A stretch of DNA of 64,000 nt from contig NZ_CP121106.1 in the NCBI RefSeq assembly GCF_029623755.1, forward strand, positions 1,375,001-1,439,000. Reading direction: 5' to 3'. Under the pieces are notes generated by a model. That model saw nothing but the letters and a program-made list of their open reading frames with translations. It was not told the origin of the DNA and made no database searches. This DNA comes from Altererythrobacter sp. CAU 1644. Lineage in GTDB: Bacteria; Pseudomonadota; Alphaproteobacteria; Sphingomonadales; Sphingomonadaceae. How positions within the stretch are numbered: the first letter of the stretch is position 1; every line of letters begins with the position of its first letter. The translations under genes and the position numbers were made by a program. Of the stretch, positions 9,078-18,791 are shown piece after piece.

Positions 9078-9391
9078 CTGGCGCGTAGGTCCGCCCAGTC
9101 AGGATTCTCGTCGAATTTCGCGGCGACGAAGGAACATTGCGGATCGATCAGGAAGTCCTTGCGCCGGGCATGGTCGATCAGGTGGTCGACCAACCGGCTG
9201 GCGATGCCGCGACCGCCGATCTTGCGCGGCACGATGGTGTGCGTGGCGACGCGCACTTCCTTGCCGTCGCAGTCTTCCCCTGGCTCCCATTCGAGATAGC
9301 CGGTCGTGCTCTCTCCCGCGGGATGGGCGACGTACTTGCCGCCCTGGCCCTGCACATGGTGGGTGATGGTGACGTCGAGGGTGTCGCTCAT
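9074..9391 (-). CDS. GNAT-type N-acetyltransferase (YidJ/YjdJ-like)
   Basis: A 105-residue protein of the short Gcn5-related class, beginning MSDTLDVTITHH, with the acetyl-CoA-binding segment GGRGIASRLVDHLIDHARRK near residues 65-84. An in-frame start further upstream exists, but ATG 9391 is preferred because AAGGAG stands about 10 nt before it and the protein then begins at the domain. These short proteins carry only a minimal GNAT core; the substrate is unknown. It is transcribed divergently from threonine aldolase. Confidence 0.8.
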   Translation of the reverse strand: MSDTLDVTITHHVQGQGGKYVAHPAGESTTGYLEWEPGEDCDGKEVRVATHTIVPRKIGGRGIASRLVDHLIDHARRKDFLIDPQCSFVAAKFDENPDWADLRAS

Positions 9392-9445
9392 TGTGTCCAA
9401 GCTCCTTCTTGCCAATAACGCAGGCCGCGGTAAGGCCGTTCCCCG

Positions 9446-10450
9446 ATGGATCGTAAGCCCTTCCTCTCCGACAATGCCGCATCGGTACACCCGCACGTGT
9501 GGGAGGCCATGCGTTTAGCAGACCAGCCAGATTCGCCATATGATGGAGATCAAATTAGCGCCCGGCTCGATGCGCGCTTCAGCGAGTTGTTCGGGCGCGA
9601 ATGTGCCGCGATCTGGATCGCCACCGGGACCGCCGCCAATTGCCTGGCGCTCGCCACCATGTGTCAGCCGCACGGCGCGGTGGTGTGCCATGAAGAAGCG
9701 CATATCGAGGTGGACGAGGGCGGCGCGCCTGGCTTCTTCCTCCACGGGGCCAAGCTGATGCTGGCAAGCGGGGACGGCGCCAAGATCACTCCAGAGGGGA
9801 TCGCTGCACTGATCGATCCGATCCGCGACGACGTCCACCAGGTTCAGCCGCATGCGATCTCTATTACACAGGCGAGCGAATATGGGCTGAGCTACCGGCT
9901 AGGCGAGTTGGCCGCCATCGGCCAGTTCGCGCGGGAACGTGGGCTGGGACTGCATATGGACGGCGCGCGCTTTGCCAATGCGGCCGCGTTCCTCGGCGGC
10001 AATGCTTCGGAGGCTGCCGGCCCGGTCGATACGCTCAGCTTCGGTTGCATCAAGAACGGCGGCATGAGCGCCGAGGCGCTGGTGCTGTTCGATCCGGCGC
10101 AGGCCGACCTGGTCAAGTACCGCCGCAAGCGGGCGGGGCACCTGCAATGCAAGGGGCGCTACCTCGCCGCGCAAATCCTGGCGATGCTCGACGGCGACCT
10201 GTGGCTTGCCAATGCGCGCGCCGCGAATGGCGCCGCTGCCGAGATCGGCCAGGCGGCGAGCGACAGGCTGATGTACCCGGTCGAGGCCAATGAGGTCTTT
10301 ATGCGGCTGACCGCAACCGAGCGCGAAGCGTTGCGGGCGCAGGGTTTCGATTTCTACGATTGGGGCGCGGAGTCCGCCCGCTTCGTCACCGCGTGGAACA
10401 CGGCGCAGGATGATGCCGTTGCGCTGCGACGGGCGATCGCCAGCCTATGA
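9446..10450 (+). CDS. Low-specificity L-threonine aldolase / beta-eliminating lyase family
   Basis: A fold-type I PLP enzyme of 334 residues expected to cleave L-threonine or allo-threonine to glycine and acetaldehyde. The pattern FLSDNAASVHPHV at the N-terminus, the CHEEAHIEVDEGGAP segment, the aspartate in GLHMDGARFANAA and the PLP lysine in SFGCIKNGGM are those of the family. An AAGG sits 10 nt before the ATG. It overlaps the downstream DMT exporter by 4 nt, which suggests the two are linked, perhaps handling threonine or glycine. Substrate specificity between threonine stereoisomers cannot be decided from the sequence. Confidence 0.88.
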   Translation: MDRKPFLSDNAASVHPHVWEAMRLADQPDSPYDGDQISARLDARFSELFGRECAAIWIATGTAANCLALATMCQPHGAVVCHEEAHIEVDEGGAPGFFLHGAKLMLASGDGAKITPEGIAALIDPIRDDVHQVQPHAISITQASEYGLSYRLGELAAIGQFARERGLGLHMDGARFANAAAFLGGNASEAAGPVDTLSFGCIKNGGMSAEALVLFDPAQADLVKYRRKRAGHLQCKGRYLAAQILAMLDGDLWLANARAANGAAAEIGQAASDRLMYPVEANEVFMRLTATEREALRAQGFDFYDWGAESARFVTAWNTAQDDAVALRRAIASL

Positions 10451-11358
10451 GCGACGCCCCTCCGCCGCATGCGCTGCTGCGGCCCCGTATCGCTCTCCCG
10501 TTTCTCCTCACTGCGCTAATCTGGGGTTCGACCTGGTATGTCATAACCGGGCAGATCGCCGATGCCTCGGCCAGTTGGTCGATCGCATGGCGCTTCATGA
10601 TAGCCACCCCGGCGATGTTCCTGGTCGCGTTGCTGATGCGCCGTCCGCTGGCGCTTGGACCACGGGGCCAGATGCTGGCGGTGATGATCGGGCTGTTCCA
10701 GTTCTGCGGCAATTTCAACTTCGTCTACCGATCGGAGATGCACCTGACCTCGGGCATCGTCGCGGTGATGTTCTCGATCGTGTTCGTTCCCAATGCGCTG
10801 CTCGGGCGAGCGATGCTGGGCGAGCCGATCAGCGGGCGTTTCCTGCTGGGCAGCCTGGTGGCGCTGTCGGGGATCGCCCTGCTGCTGGTGCATGAAGCCC
10901 GGGTCAGCCCTCTCGGCGGGAACGTGGTGCTGGGAATAGGGCTCGGGATGCTGGGCATGCTGTCGGCGTCCTTCGCTAACATCATCCAGGCGGGAAGCGT
11001 CGGACGGGTCCTGCCGATGGCGAGCCTGCTGGCCTGGTCGATGCTTTACGGAACGGCTTTCAACATCGCGATAGCGTGGTGGGCCGAAGGTGTGCCCGTG
11101 CTGCCCGTGGTTCCGGCCTTCTGGTACGGCCTGGTGTGGCTCGCCTTGGCGGGCTCGGTCGTCACCTTCCCGCTCTATTACCAGCTCGTGCGCGAGCTCG
11201 GGGCGGGCCGTGCCGCCTATAACGGCGTGGCGGTGGTCATCATCGCCATGCTGATCTCGACCTTGGCGGAAGGGTATGGCTGGTCCTTGCTGGCCATCGG
11301 CGGGGCTTTGCTCGCCCTGTTCGGCCTGCTCATCGCGCTCAGGGCGCGGCAGGCCTAG
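10447..11358 (+). CDS. DMT-family (EamA) transporter
   Basis: A 303-residue inner-membrane protein with about ten hydrophobic helices arranged as two EamA repeats; the first repeat begins LTALIWGSTWYVITGQI and the second SASFANIIQAG. Family members are commonly exporters of amino acids or metabolites. Translational coupling (ATGA) to threonine aldolase hints at an amino-acid substrate, but this is inference. The stop overlaps the convergent SDR gene by 4 nt. Confidence 0.87.
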   Translation: MSDAPPPHALLRPRIALPFLLTALIWGSTWYVITGQIADASASWSIAWRFMIATPAMFLVALLMRRPLALGPRGQMLAVMIGLFQFCGNFNFVYRSEMHLTSGIVAVMFSIVFVPNALLGRAMLGEPISGRFLLGSLVALSGIALLLVHEARVSPLGGNVVLGIGLGMLGMLSASFANIIQAGSVGRVLPMASLLAWSMLYGTAFNIAIAWWAEGVPVLPVVPAFWYGLVWLALAGSVVTFPLYYQLVRELGAGRAAYNGVAVVIIAMLISTLAEGYGWSLLAIGGALLALFGLLIALRARQA

Positions 11359-12149
11359 AGCAAGCTCGACAGCCCCTCGCGATAAGTCGGATATTGCGGA
11401 TGCCAGCCCAGCAATCGCTTGGCCTTGCCGTTCGCGACGCGGCGGTTCTCTGCATAGAATCCGCGCGCCATCTCGCTCAGCCCGGCTTCCTCGATCGACT
11501 GCAGTGGCGGTGGATCGACCTCGAGCAAGCGGCAGGCCTCCTCGATCACCGCATTGCCGCTGGCGGGAAGATCGTCGGCGAGGTTGTAGACTCCGGGCGG
11601 CGCGTCATCGTCGATCGCCGCAACCACCCCGGCCACGATATCGTCGACATGCACCCGGCTGAAGACCTGTCCGGGCAAATCGATCCGCCGCGCCTTGCCT
11701 TCGCGGACCCGGTCGAGCGCAGAACGGCCCGGACCGTAGATGCCCGGTAACCTGAAAGCGCGTGCGCCTATCTCAAGCCACTTTTGGTCTACCTCAGCGC
11801 GCGCATTGCGTCTTCCAGATGCACCGGAAGTTACCGTCGGCGCGCTTTCATCGACCCACGCGCCCTCGGTGTCGCCATAAACCCCGGTCGAGGAGAGATA
11901 GCCGATCCAACGACCCTGGATCGCGTTGCCATAGCGTTCGAGCACCGGATCGCCGCCGGACTCGCGATCGGGAGGGACGCTCGACAACAGGTGGCTGGCA
12001 TTTGCGAGCGCCTCGCGCACCGCCGCTTCGTCGCCGAAATCGAAGTTGCCCTTGCTGCCCGTCGCATCGACCTGCCACCCGCATTTTTCCAGCGCTTCGG
12101 CAATCTGTCCTGCCGTGTAGCCGAGGCCAAATATGAACAATCGTCCCAT
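11355..12149 (-). CDS. NAD-dependent epimerase/dehydratase-like SDR protein
   Basis: A 264-residue extended short-chain dehydrogenase/reductase-like protein, starting with the variant nucleotide-binding segment FIFGLGYTAGQIAEAL. It contains LSSTGVYGD, where the usual YxxxK catalytic pair is not obvious because the expected tyrosine region reads RRNARAEVDQKW, so enzymatic competence is uncertain. Proteins of this type (YeeZ-like) are often annotated only as NAD(P)-binding. It is divergent from pepN with 52 nt between start codons. Confidence 0.8.
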   Translation of the reverse strand: MGRLFIFGLGYTAGQIAEALEKCGWQVDATGSKGNFDFGDEAAVREALANASHLLSSVPPDRESGGDPVLERYGNAIQGRWIGYLSSTGVYGDTEGAWVDESAPTVTSGASGRRNARAEVDQKWLEIGARAFRLPGIYGPGRSALDRVREGKARRIDLPGQVFSRVHVDDIVAGVVAAIDDDAPPGVYNLADDLPASGNAVIEEACRLLEVDPPPLQSIEEAGLSEMARGFYAENRRVANGKAKRLLGWHPQYPTYREGLSSLL

Positions 12150-12201
12150 TTCGCCGTTCTAAACGTTGGACCCAGTGTCAAAGCAACCTAAATCGAGCGC
12201 C

Positions 12202-14868
12202 ATGGATATCGTAGCAACGCCCAATAACCCCGAAGGCAACCCCGAACTCGCCGATGCGGCGCCGACTCCGCACGAACCGGCGATCATCTATCGCAAGGAC
12301 TATAGGCCATTTGCCTGGCTGGTGCCGGAAACGAAGCTCGATTTCGAGCTTGGCTTGGACTCGACCAAGGTGACCGCTATCCTTTCGGTCGAACCTAATC
12401 CCCAGGCCGAGGCCTCGGGCCGGATCCGGCTCAACGGCGATGGGCAGGCGCCGCTTTCGGTCAAGGTCGATGGCGAGGCGGTGAACAGCTGGTCGGTCGA
12501 CGGGGAGGACCTTATCATCCCGCTCAGCGCCGAGTCTCACGAGATCGAGATCGCTACCCAGATCGATCCCAGCGCCAACACGCAGCTCGAGGGACTCTAC
12601 GCCTCCAACGGCATGCTCTGCACGCAGTGCGAGGCTGAGGGCTTCCGCCGCATCACCTATTTTCCTGACCGGCCAGACGTGCTGTCGATCTTCTCGGTCA
12701 GCATGCGCGGGCCCGCCGACCAGTTCCCGGTACTGCTGTGCAACGGCAACGAGGTGGCGCGCGGGACCACCGACGACGGGATCGGCTGGGCGGACTGGCA
12801 CGACCCATGGCCCAAGCCGAGCTATCTCTTCGCCCTGGTCGCTGGCAATCTGGTGGCCAACAGCGGCACCTTCACCACGATGAACGGACGCGAGGTCACG
12901 CTCAATATCTGGGTGCGGCAGGAAGACCTGTCGCGCACCGACCACGCGCTCGAATCGCTCAGGAAGTCGATGAAGTGGGATGAGGAGGTGTTCGGTCGCG
13001 AGTACGACCTCGACCTCTACAACATTGTCGCCGTGTCTGACTTCAACATGGGCGCGATGGAGAACAAGGGCCTCAACGTCTTCAACACCAAATATGTGCT
13101 GGCCGACGAGGACACCGCGACCGATGCCGATTACGACGCGATCGAAGGCGTGATCGCGCACGAATATTTTCACAATTGGTCGGGCAACCGCGTCACCTGT
13201 CGCGACTGGTTCCAGCTCAGCCTCAAGGAAGGCTTCACCGTGCTGCGCGACCAGCTGTTCAGCCAGGACATGCAGGGTGAAGCGGTCAAGCGGATCGAGG
13301 ATGTGCGGATCCTCCGCGCGGCGCAATTCCCCGAGGACTCTGGCCCGCTCGCCCATCCGATCCGGCCCGACAGCTATCGCGAGATCTCGAATTTCTACAC
13401 CGCCACCGTCTACAACAAGGGTGCCGAGGTGATCCGCATGATCCGGACCATGGTGGGCGAGGCACGCTTCCGCCAGGGTACCGATCTCTATTTCGACCGC
13501 CACGATGGTGAAGCGGCGACTTGCGAGGATTTCGTCAAGGCGATGGAGGATGGAGCGGAGGTCGATCTATCCCAGTTCCGCTTGTGGTACTCGCAGGCCG
13601 GCACGCCGAAGGTCGAGGCATCGCTGCTGCATTCGGGCGATACGACGCTGCTCGCGCTCAAACAGGAGGTGCCTGACACGCCGGGCCAATCCCGCAAGCA
13701 GCCGATGGTCGTGCCGCTCAAGGTCGCCCTGTTCGACCGCGATACCGGCAAGCATTCGGGCGAGCAGCTCCTGATCCTCGACGAGGCGCAGAAGGGCTTC
13801 AATTTCACCGGTTTCGACAAGCCGCCGATCCTTTCGATCAATCGCGGCTTCTCCGCCCCGGTCACGATCCAGCGCGATGTACCGCGTGACGACCTCGTTT
13901 TTCTGGCCGCGAATGATGACGACAGCTTTGCGCGGTACGAGGCAATGCAGGAACTGGTGGTCGGGCACCTGGTCGCCGCTGCCAGGGACTCGCTATCGGA
14001 TACGGAGCGTACCGCGGGCGAAGACGCGATTGCACAGGCGATGCGCGCGATTCTTGCCGATGAGGCGCTCGACGATGCCATGCGCGGCGAGCTGATGATG
14101 CTGCCGAGCCAGACTTACCTCCTTGAACAGGTCGCGCGCGACGGCGCGACGGCCGACCCCGGCACGATTCACGAACAGCGCGAAGGGCTCAAGGCACTGC
14201 TGGGAGCGCGGCTCGCGCAGCCGCTGCGCGACATCTACGAGCGCGTCGCAAATGTTCCGTTCAATGGCGAGGGTGCCCGCGGTGCGCTCAAGGTAAAGAC
14301 GCAGGTACTGACCTACGTCGCTGCCAGCGATCCGGAAACGGCAGCCGAACTCGCGGCCCGTCAGTATGACCAAGCCGACAACATGACCGACCGCCAAGGT
14401 GCGCTGATGGTGCTGTGCGGCCTCGATCATCCCGAACGCACCCACAAGCTGCTCGATTTCTACACGCGTTATCGCGGCAATGCGCTGGTGATCGACAAGT
14501 GGTTCACCCTCCAGGCGCTGTCGCTCCACCCCGATGCGCTTGAGCATGTGAAGGCGCTCGCGGAGCACCCGGATTTCAATCTCAAGAACCCCAACCGCGT
14601 CCGGTCGCTCTACATGGCCTTCGCCGGCAATCCGTACGCGTTTCATGTCGAGAGCGGCGAGGGCTACCGGCTGATCGCCGACCTCATTCTGGCGCTCGAC
14701 CCGATCAATCCACAGACTGCGGCGCGTTTCGTCCCCTCGCTCGGCAAGTGGCGCAAGATCGAGCCAAATCGCTCGGAGTTGATGCGCAGCGAGCTCGAAC
14801 GGATCCGCGAGGCGGCCAAGCTATCGCGCGATACCTACGAGCAGGTGGCGCGGAGCCTTGATGGCTGA
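12202..14868 (+). CDS. pepN: Aminopeptidase N (M1 family)
   Basis: A zinc aminopeptidase that removes N-terminal residues from peptides in the cytoplasm. The 888-residue protein has the exopeptidase motif GAMENKG near residue 288 and the zinc site HEYFHNWSGNRVTCRDWFQLSLKEGF-type region (HEYFHNW, then the distal Glu in LKEGF). The C-terminal half matches the DUF3458 Ig-like and ARM-repeat domains of bacterial PepN. The ATG at 12202 was chosen; in-frame TTG 12166 and GTG 12175 would add 12 or 9 residues without a better ribosome-binding site. The gene overlaps the next one by 8 nt. Confidence 0.95.
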   Translation: MDIVATPNNPEGNPELADAAPTPHEPAIIYRKDYRPFAWLVPETKLDFELGLDSTKVTAILSVEPNPQAEASGRIRLNGDGQAPLSVKVDGEAVNSWSVDGEDLIIPLSAESHEIEIATQIDPSANTQLEGLYASNGMLCTQCEAEGFRRITYFPDRPDVLSIFSVSMRGPADQFPVLLCNGNEVARGTTDDGIGWADWHDPWPKPSYLFALVAGNLVANSGTFTTMNGREVTLNIWVRQEDLSRTDHALESLRKSMKWDEEVFGREYDLDLYNIVAVSDFNMGAMENKGLNVFNTKYVLADEDTATDADYDAIEGVIAHEYFHNWSGNRVTCRDWFQLSLKEGFTVLRDQLFSQDMQGEAVKRIEDVRILRAAQFPEDSGPLAHPIRPDSYREISNFYTATVYNKGAEVIRMIRTMVGEARFRQGTDLYFDRHDGEAATCEDFVKAMEDGAEVDLSQFRLWYSQAGTPKVEASLLHSGDTTLLALKQEVPDTPGQSRKQPMVVPLKVALFDRDTGKHSGEQLLILDEAQKGFNFTGFDKPPILSINRGFSAPVTIQRDVPRDDLVFLAANDDDSFARYEAMQELVVGHLVAAARDSLSDTERTAGEDAIAQAMRAILADEALDDAMRGELMMLPSQTYLLEQVARDGATADPGTIHEQREGLKALLGARLAQPLRDIYERVANVPFNGEGARGALKVKTQVLTYVAASDPETAAELAARQYDQADNMTDRQGALMVLCGLDHPERTHKLLDFYTRYRGNALVIDKWFTLQALSLHPDALEHVKALAEHPDFNLKNPNRVRSLYMAFAGNPYAFHVESGEGYRLIADLILALDPINPQTAARFVPSLGKWRKIEPNRSELMRSELERIREAAKLSRDTYEQVARSLDG

Positions 14869-15607
14869 CCTGCCACTCGACATTGCGCGATCCCGGTTGC
14901 TGGGGGACATCCCGCACGGGTTCGTCGGTCACGCCGACTCCGGCTGGCAGTTCGGCTTTGGCGGTGAAGGTTCGCCGCCCGACATTGCGGCCATGCGCGC
15001 GTGCGCAGCGGATGAGGTCCTCGCCGGGTCGGTACTTGTCGCCCCGCACCAGGTTCATTCGCCCGACGTGGTGACCGTGACGCAAGCATGGGAGGATGCG
15101 CCCACGGGCAGGCCGGTCGCCGATGCCGTCGTCACCGACAGGCGCGGCATTTCACTCGGCATCGTTACCGCCGACTGCGCCCCGGTACTGTTCGCCGATG
15201 GCGAAGCCGGCGTGATCGGCGCTGCGCATGCGGGTTGGAGAGGCGCGCACGAAGGAGTGCTCGAAAACACCCTTGCAGCAATGGAGGCTCTCGGCGCCAG
15301 GCGCGCGCAGATCGCTGCGGCGATCGGTCCGACCATCGCGCAGGCCAGCTATGAGGTCGACGACGGTTTCCGCGCGCAGTTCCCGGCTGACGATTCGCGC
15401 TTCTTCGTCGAAGGCCGCGAAGGGCATTGGCAATTCGATCTTCCTGCCTATGTCGCGGCGCGGCTGGCGCGCGCCGGGCTCTCTAGAATCGAGGACCTCG
15501 GCCTCGATACCTACGCCAATGAATCGCGCTATTATTCCTATCGCCGCGCGACCCACCGCGCCGAGCCGAACTATGGGCGACAGCTGAGCCTCATCGCACT
15601 TGCATGA
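14861..15607 (+). CDS. pgeF: Laccase-domain protein, YfiH/PgeF type (purine nucleoside phosphorylase family)
   Basis: A 248-residue multicopper-polyphenol-oxidase-fold protein. It holds the conserved TADCAPVLFAD, AAHAGWRGAHEGVLE and GPTIAQASYEV segments, including the Cys and His residues that form the metal centre. The family was first called polyphenol oxidase; work on homologues assigns purine nucleoside phosphorylase/deaminase activity or a role in cell-wall editing (PgeF), so the exact job is open. ATG 14861 lies inside the last codons of pepN, giving an 8-nt overlap. An in-frame TTG one codon earlier is rejected. Confidence 0.88.
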   Translation: MADLPLDIARSRLLGDIPHGFVGHADSGWQFGFGGEGSPPDIAAMRACAADEVLAGSVLVAPHQVHSPDVVTVTQAWEDAPTGRPVADAVVTDRRGISLGIVTADCAPVLFADGEAGVIGAAHAGWRGAHEGVLENTLAAMEALGARRAQIAAAIGPTIAQASYEVDDGFRAQFPADDSRFFVEGREGHWQFDLPAYVAARLARAGLSRIEDLGLDTYANESRYYSYRRATHRAEPNYGRQLSLIALA

Positions 15608-15635
15608 AACTGCACAATTCATGCTGAAAACACGG

Positions 15636-15664
15636 TTGGCTTTGACGGCCATTGCGTCTATCAG
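15636..15664 (+). promoter_or_regulatory. Candidate promoter of the petABC operon
   Basis: TTGGCT (15636-15641), a 17-nt spacer and TATCAG (15659-15664) lie in the 208-nt gap before petA. The hexamers match the sigma-70-type consensus only partly (TTG and TAT are right), so this is a positional suggestion. The remainder of the gap shows no gene. Confidence 0.3.
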
Positions 15665-15815
15665 CGCGCCCAAACCGGGCTTGGAAACCGCATCAGTCGG
15701 TCGAAATCCCGGGGTAGCCGTCGCGGGGGCGCGGACAGTTTCCCCAAGGCGGTTGAACGCGTATCTGCCCCGCCATTCGGCAATGGGGCGCTTGGCTCGA
15801 GCAAGGTTAAGGCTG

Positions 15816-16391
15816 ATGGCTGAAACAACTGGCACCGCTACGCCCGCAGAAGTCGCTGAACACAGCGAAGACGGGGTTCGGCGGCGCGATTTCATCAATA
15901 TTGCCGCGGTTGGCGCGGCAGGCGTGGGCGGCGTGGCCACCCTGCTTCCGCTGATCAGCCAGATGGCGCCTTCGGCCGACGTGCTGGCCGAAAGCAGCAC
16001 CGAGGTCGACATTTCGGCCATCGAACCGGGCCAGGCGATCAAGGCGGTATTCCGCAAGCAGCCGCTTTTCATCAAGCGCCTGACCCGCTCCGAAATCGAG
16101 GCCGCCAACGCGATCGAGGCCGATTCCCTTCGCGACCCTGAGTCGCTGGGCGACCGCACCAAGGAAGGGCACGAGGATGTGCTCGTCACCATGGGCGTGT
16201 GTACCCACCTCGGCTGTGTCCCGCTCGGTGCCGCCGAAGGCGAGATCAAGGGTGAATTCGGGGGCTATTTCTGCCCCTGCCACGGGTCGCACTACGACAC
16301 GGCAGGCCGCATCCGCAAGGGACCGGCGCCGACCAATCTCGAAGTTCCGGAATATGAATTCACTTCCGACACGGTCATCCGCGTCGGCTGA
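15816..16391 (+). CDS. petA: Ubiquinol-cytochrome c reductase Rieske iron-sulfur subunit
   Basis: The [2Fe-2S] subunit of complex III, which takes electrons from ubiquinol. In the 191-residue product a Tat-like RRRDF (22-26) precedes the single membrane helix. Iron-sulfur ligands lie in box 1 CTHLGC (129-134) and box 2 CPCHGSH (153-159). The open frame extends upstream to 15600, but the conserved start is ATG 15816, preceded by a TTAAGG. It is followed after 17 nt by petB. Confidence 0.97.
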   Translation: MAETTGTATPAEVAEHSEDGVRRRDFINIAAVGAAGVGGVATLLPLISQMAPSADVLAESSTEVDISAIEPGQAIKAVFRKQPLFIKRLTRSEIEAANAIEADSLRDPESLGDRTKEGHEDVLVTMGVCTHLGCVPLGAAEGEIKGEFGGYFCPCHGSHYDTAGRIRKGPAPTNLEVPEYEFTSDTVIRVG

Positions 16392-16408
16392 GGTCTGAGA
16401 GACGATTT

Positions 16409-17701
16409 ATGAGCTTTCCCTGGGCACGCCAGTACGAACCGCAGAACGGTTTCATGAAGTGGATGGACGAGAAGCTTCCGCTTCCCCGTCTGGTCTATAA
16501 CGCCGTCGGTGCCGGATATCCGGTTCCGCGCAACCTCAGCTACATGTGGAACTTCGGCGTCCTCGCCGGATTCTTCCTGGTCCTGCAGATCGTCACGGGC
16601 ATCATCCTGGCGATGCATTACGCCTCCGACGCGACCGTGGCCTTCGGCAAGGTCGAGCACATCATGCGTGACGTCAACTGGGGCTGGCTGATGCGCTATG
16701 CCCACGCCAACGGCGCGAGCTTCTTCTTCATAGTCATCTACCTGCACATCTTCCGCGGCTTCTATTACTCGTCCTACAAGGCGCCGCGCGAGATGATCTG
16801 GCTGCTGGGTGTGGTGATCTTCCTGCTCATGATGGCGACCGCCTTCATGGGCTACGTCCTGCCCTGGGGCCAGATGAGCTTCTGGGGTGCCAAGGTCATC
16901 ACCGGCCTGTTCGGTGCGATCCCGCTGGTGGGCGAGCCGCTGCAGATCTGGCTGCTGGGCGGCTTTGCGCCCGACGATGCGGCGCTGAACCGGTTCTTCT
17001 CGCTGCACTACCTGCTGCCCTTCGTGATTGCAGCGGTGGTTATCCTGCACATCTGGGCGCTGCACATTCCGGGCTCTTCGAACCCGACCGGTGTCGAGGT
17101 GAAGCAGGAATCGGACACTGTGCCGTTCCACCCGTATTACACCGCCAAGGACGGCTTCGGCCTCGGCGTCGTGCTGCTGATCTTCTTCGCGATGGTGTTC
17201 TTCAGCCCCAACGCGCTGGGTCACCCCGACAACTATATCGAGGCGAATCCGCTCTCGACCCCGGCGCTGATCGTTCCGGAATGGTATTTCTATCCGTTCT
17301 ACGCGATCCTGCGCGCCTTCACCTTCGACTTCATCCTGCCCGCAAAGCTGTGGGGCGTGCTGGCGATGTTCGCATCGATCCTGGTGTGGTTCTTCCTGCC
17401 CTGGCTCGACCGTAGCCCGGTCCGCAGCGGCCACTACCGCCCGCTGTTCCGCAAGTTCTTCTGGTTCGGCCTGATCCCGTGCATGGCGCTGCTGTTCTAT
17501 CTGGGCGGCGCACACGCCGAAGAGCCGTACATCATGCTCAGTCAGATCGCGACGGCTTACTACTTCCTGCATTTCCTGGTGATCCTGCCGATCGTCAGCC
17601 TGATCGAGAAGCCCGAGCCGCTGCCCTATTCGATAACCGAAGCCGTGCTCGGCTCCGACAAGAAGGCGGTCCTGGGCGAGAACGCCGAACCCGCGGTTTG
17701 A
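16409..17701 (+). CDS. petB: Cytochrome b of the bc1 complex
   Basis: The membrane core subunit of complex III, 430 residues, with eight expected helices. The haem-ligand helices are recognisable (LAMHYASD with the first histidines, and later the [15 protein letters not shown] segment), and the quinol-oxidation-site motif is present as PEWYFYP near residue 290. The protein is separate from cytochrome c1, unlike the fused arrangement of some Rhizobiales. It forms one operon with petA and petC. Confidence 0.98.
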   Translation: MSFPWARQYEPQNGFMKWMDEKLPLPRLVYNAVGAGYPVPRNLSYMWNFGVLAGFFLVLQIVTGIILAMHYASDATVAFGKVEHIMRDVNWGWLMRYAHANGASFFFIVIYLHIFRGFYYSSYKAPREMIWLLGVVIFLLMMATAFMGYVLPWGQMSFWGAKVITGLFGAIPLVGEPLQIWLLGGFAPDDAALNRFFSLHYLLPFVIAAVVILHIWALHIPGSSNPTGVEVKQESDTVPFHPYYTAKDGFGLGVVLLIFFAMVFFSPNALGHPDNYIEANPLSTPALIVPEWYFYPFYAILRAFTFDFILPAKLWGVLAMFASILVWFFLPWLDRSPVRSGHYRPLFRKFFWFGLIPCMALLFYLGGAHAEEPYIMLSQIATAYYFLHFLVILPIVSLIEKPEPLPYSITEAVLGSDKKAVLGENAEPAV

Positions 17702-17723
17702 GGACGAGAGAAAGAGACCTGAC

Positions 17724-18593
17724 ATGATCCGTCTTATCGCAATGCTGGTTGGCCTCGGTTTCTCGGGCGTCGTCCTCCTGGCCTTCCTGTTCGGTGTCGG
17801 CCCGGCGTTCTCGGTCTTTGCCGAGCATGGCCGCTTCGTGGCGCCCACTGCCGAGCATGAGTTCCACAAGGAATCGCACGCACCCGAGGGTGGCTTCAGC
17901 TTCGCCGGCCCGTTCGGCAAATATGACAAGCAGCAGCTGCAACGCGGCCTGCAGGTCTATGCCGAGGTTTGCGCGGCCTGCCACAGCCTCAAATATGTGT
18001 CGTTCCGCGACATCGAGGCGCTCGGCTACAGCGAAGCGCAGGTGAAGGCTTTCGCCGCCAGCAAGCAGGTGCCGGGGATCGATCCCAATACCGGTGAAGC
18101 GACGACGCGTCCCGGCCTGCCGACCGACCGCTTCCCTTCGCCCTATCCCAATGCAGTGGCCGCGGCGGCTGCGAACAACAACGCGATCCCGCCGGATCTG
18201 TCGCTGATGGCCAAGGCGCGCCACAACGGTTCGGAATACATCTATTCGCTGCTGACCGGCTATCAGGCGCAGCCAGCCGAATTGCTGGAGCATTTCCCGG
18301 ACGCCAAGACGCCCGACGGCCTCTATTACAACCCCTATTTCGCCAACCTCAACCTGGCGATGGCTCCGCCGCTCAGCGACGGTCAGGTGACCTATGGCGA
18401 TGGCAATCCGGAACCGACCATCAGCCAGATGTCGGCCGACGTTGCAGCCTTCCTCACATGGACGGCCGAACCCAAGATGGAAAAGCGCAAGCAGACCGGC
18501 TGGGCCGTGCTCGCCTTCCTCCTGTTCGCCACGATCCTCGCCTACCTGTCCAAGAAGCAGATCTGGGCCTCGATCAAGCCGCGCAAGGACTGA
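17724..18593 (+). CDS. petC: Cytochrome c1 of the bc1 complex
   Basis: A 289-residue membrane-anchored c-type cytochrome that passes electrons from the Rieske subunit to soluble cytochrome c. The N-terminal hydrophobic segment (residues 5-28) is the signal sequence, the haem-binding motif CAACH is at 83-87, the axial methionine candidate lies in the NLAMAPPLSDGQ segment, and a C-terminal helix (GWAVLAFLLFATILAYL) anchors the protein. It closes the petABC operon, which ends at the hairpin 43 nt downstream. Confidence 0.97.
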   Translation: MIRLIAMLVGLGFSGVVLLAFLFGVGPAFSVFAEHGRFVAPTAEHEFHKESHAPEGGFSFAGPFGKYDKQQLQRGLQVYAEVCAACHSLKYVSFRDIEALGYSEAQVKAFAASKQVPGIDPNTGEATTRPGLPTDRFPSPYPNAVAAAAANNNAIPPDLSLMAKARHNGSEYIYSLLTGYQAQPAELLEHFPDAKTPDGLYYNPYFANLNLAMAPPLSDGQVTYGDGNPEPTISQMSADVAAFLTWTAEPKMEKRKQTGWAVLAFLLFATILAYLSKKQIWASIKPRKD

Positions 18594-18635
18594 CGGGCAA
18601 GCGGATCAGACAACTCCGTTTCTTGACGAACATGA

Positions 18636-18670
18636 GGCGCTCCGCCGTCCGCACAGGATGGCGGGGCGCC
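18636..18670 (+). terminator. Terminator-like hairpin after petABC
   Basis: A 15-bp stem with two G-T wobbles: GGCGCTCCGCCGTCC (18636-18650) pairs with GGATGGCGGGGCGCC (18656-18670) around the loop GCACA. It is followed by TTGCGTTT rather than a clean T-run, so it may be a rho-independent terminator of moderate quality. Confidence 0.65.
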
Positions 18671-18791
18671 TTGCGTTTGGAGATCCCGTTTGTCCCTTCG
18701 GGGCACCTGATCCGGGCGTGCGGGAAAGATTGTCCGGCCCATGCATTGAAGGGAAGGGCTCAGCTTCAAATGAGGACGGCGGGATAGCCTG

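Noticed and set aside
15600..15815. N-terminal extension of the Rieske protein
   Set aside because: The 72 extra residues have no similarity, and a second in-frame ATG at 15816 gives the standard N-terminus with a suitable ribosome-binding site.
16292..17929. Minus-strand open frame of 545 codons
   Set aside because: Antisense to petB and petC, which are certain; no independent support.
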